DNA of 64,000 nt from Pandoraea capi. Lineage in GTDB: Bacteria > Pseudomonadota > Gammaproteobacteria > Burkholderiales > Burkholderiaceae. Shown here one piece after another: positions 63,529 to 64,000 of this stretch (position 1 is the stretch's first letter; each line of letters opens with the position of its first letter). The position numbers and the translations under genes were made by a program. The notes beneath the pieces were generated by a model. The model saw only the letters and a list, made by a program, of their open reading frames with translations, was not told where the DNA came from and did no database searches. Where the stretch lies: the NCBI RefSeq assembly GCF_902459735.1, contig NZ_CABPRV010000010.1, forward strand, positions 220,680 through 284,679. Reading direction: 5' to 3'.

Positions 63529-64000
63529 TCTCCCCGCCTCTCAGTCACACGACGATGGCAGCGGTATCCGCAAGTTGGTAGCCGTCTCAACGACGGTGCT
63601 GCCCCGCAGTGCGTCATCGTCCCAATCCACCGAAAATCATCGTTACCCTGCGGGTCATTGTCGACTTGCAGCCTGGTATCAGTTCAAAGCGCCGAAGCCG
63701 CTGCGATCTTTTCAAGCCGCAGTGCTCTTGGGTGCTATCCCCGAGATCGACAGTGGCGGAGGCCACGCTGCGATTAGGTTGGGAGCATTGGAGGGCATTA
63801 CGTGGCGTACACCGAGATAACGGAGCGCGTCGTCTTCTTCCGGACGCTTCGTGGAAATCAGGCTAGCCGACACCGGTGACCTGCCCCCTTCAATCGGGCC
63901 AATGGGCTTCTAGCAAAGTCCCGTTAAACCAACTCCTGGAAAGCGGCAGGAGCGTCCGCGGTTGCTCGATGTTTCGCCGCAAACTCTGACGGCGCAAGGT
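63529..64000. other. Terminal stretch with no recognised gene
   Basis: About 470 bp of lower GC than the rest. A 112-codon plus-strand frame (63482-63820) has no ribosome site, no family resemblance and starts inside the hairpin. A TGACCTGCCCCC string near 63877 recalls the ends of some IS3-type elements, but the window ends before any transposase could be read. Confidence 0.45.

Noticed and set aside
63870-64000. Left end of an IS3-type element (TGACCTGCCCCC)
   Set aside because: The string is short, no transposase frame or target repeat can be seen before the window ends.

Overview
The window is a high-GC chromosomal segment from a beta-proteobacterium of the order Burkholderiales. The gene content (an AraC-type PobR, PcaQ-controlled pca genes, a hydroxycinnamate cluster, a cyo oxidase, gram-negative porins, many LysR/MarR regulators) looks most like Pandoraea or a close relative. 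That placement is inference from gene content and protein style, with no database search. No rRNA, tRNA, CRISPR array or complete insertion sequence was seen.

Layout. 1-4.9 kb: the end of a phosphopantetheinyl transferase, ahpF and ahpC (peroxide defence), a beta-propeller protein and an unusual winged-helix regulator. 5.1-11.1 kb: a zinc-type CDF exporter, a small outer-membrane barrel, a MarR regulator, a ClC transporter with CBS domains and a DUF72 protein. 11.1-20.5 kb: 4-hydroxybenzoate and protocatechuate catabolism (pcaK-like transporter, pobA with divergent pobR, pcaD, pcaC, pcaB, pcaG, pcaH, divergent pcaQ). 20.6-31.2 kb: a hydroxycinnamate (ferulate/p-coumarate) cluster, all on the minus strand: MarR regulator, aromatic-acid MFS transporter, porin, feruloyl-CoA hydratase/lyase, vanillin-type dehydrogenase, feruloyl-CoA synthetase, acyl-CoA dehydrogenase, amidohydrolase. 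Together these blocks can take p-coumarate through 4-hydroxybenzaldehyde, 4-hydroxybenzoate and protocatechuate to beta-ketoadipate. The vanillate demethylase that ferulate would need, and pcaIJ/pcaF, are not in the window.

31.4-36.5 kb: a compact five-gene signalling module (CheA-like HAMP/PAS/Hpt/ATPase kinase, short MCP-like protein, two CheC/CheX-like proteins, CheY-like receiver) with no CheW, CheR, CheB or flagellar genes. It is the best candidate here for a poorly described system. 36.9-45.3 kb: a peptide/glutathione-type ABC importer with a leaderless gamma-glutamyltransferase and a divergent LysR regulator. 45.3-51.8 kb: an MHS-type MFS transporter, then cyoABCD followed by a SURF1-family gene. 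51.9-56.6 kb: a MocR-type regulator divergent from an M24 peptidase, then a second, exported gamma-glutamyltransferase.

56.7-57.9 kb holds a degraded methionine ABC locus: metN and metI are joined in frame into one 207-codon chimera and metQ carries an in-frame internal deletion. 58.2-63.4 kb: a penicillin-binding D,D-peptidase, a DHA2 drug-efflux MFS and an OPT oligopeptide transporter. The last ~500 bases hold two hairpins and no recognisable gene. Several intergenic regions carry strong inverted repeats placed as operators, notably three related sites around the hydroxycinnamate genes.
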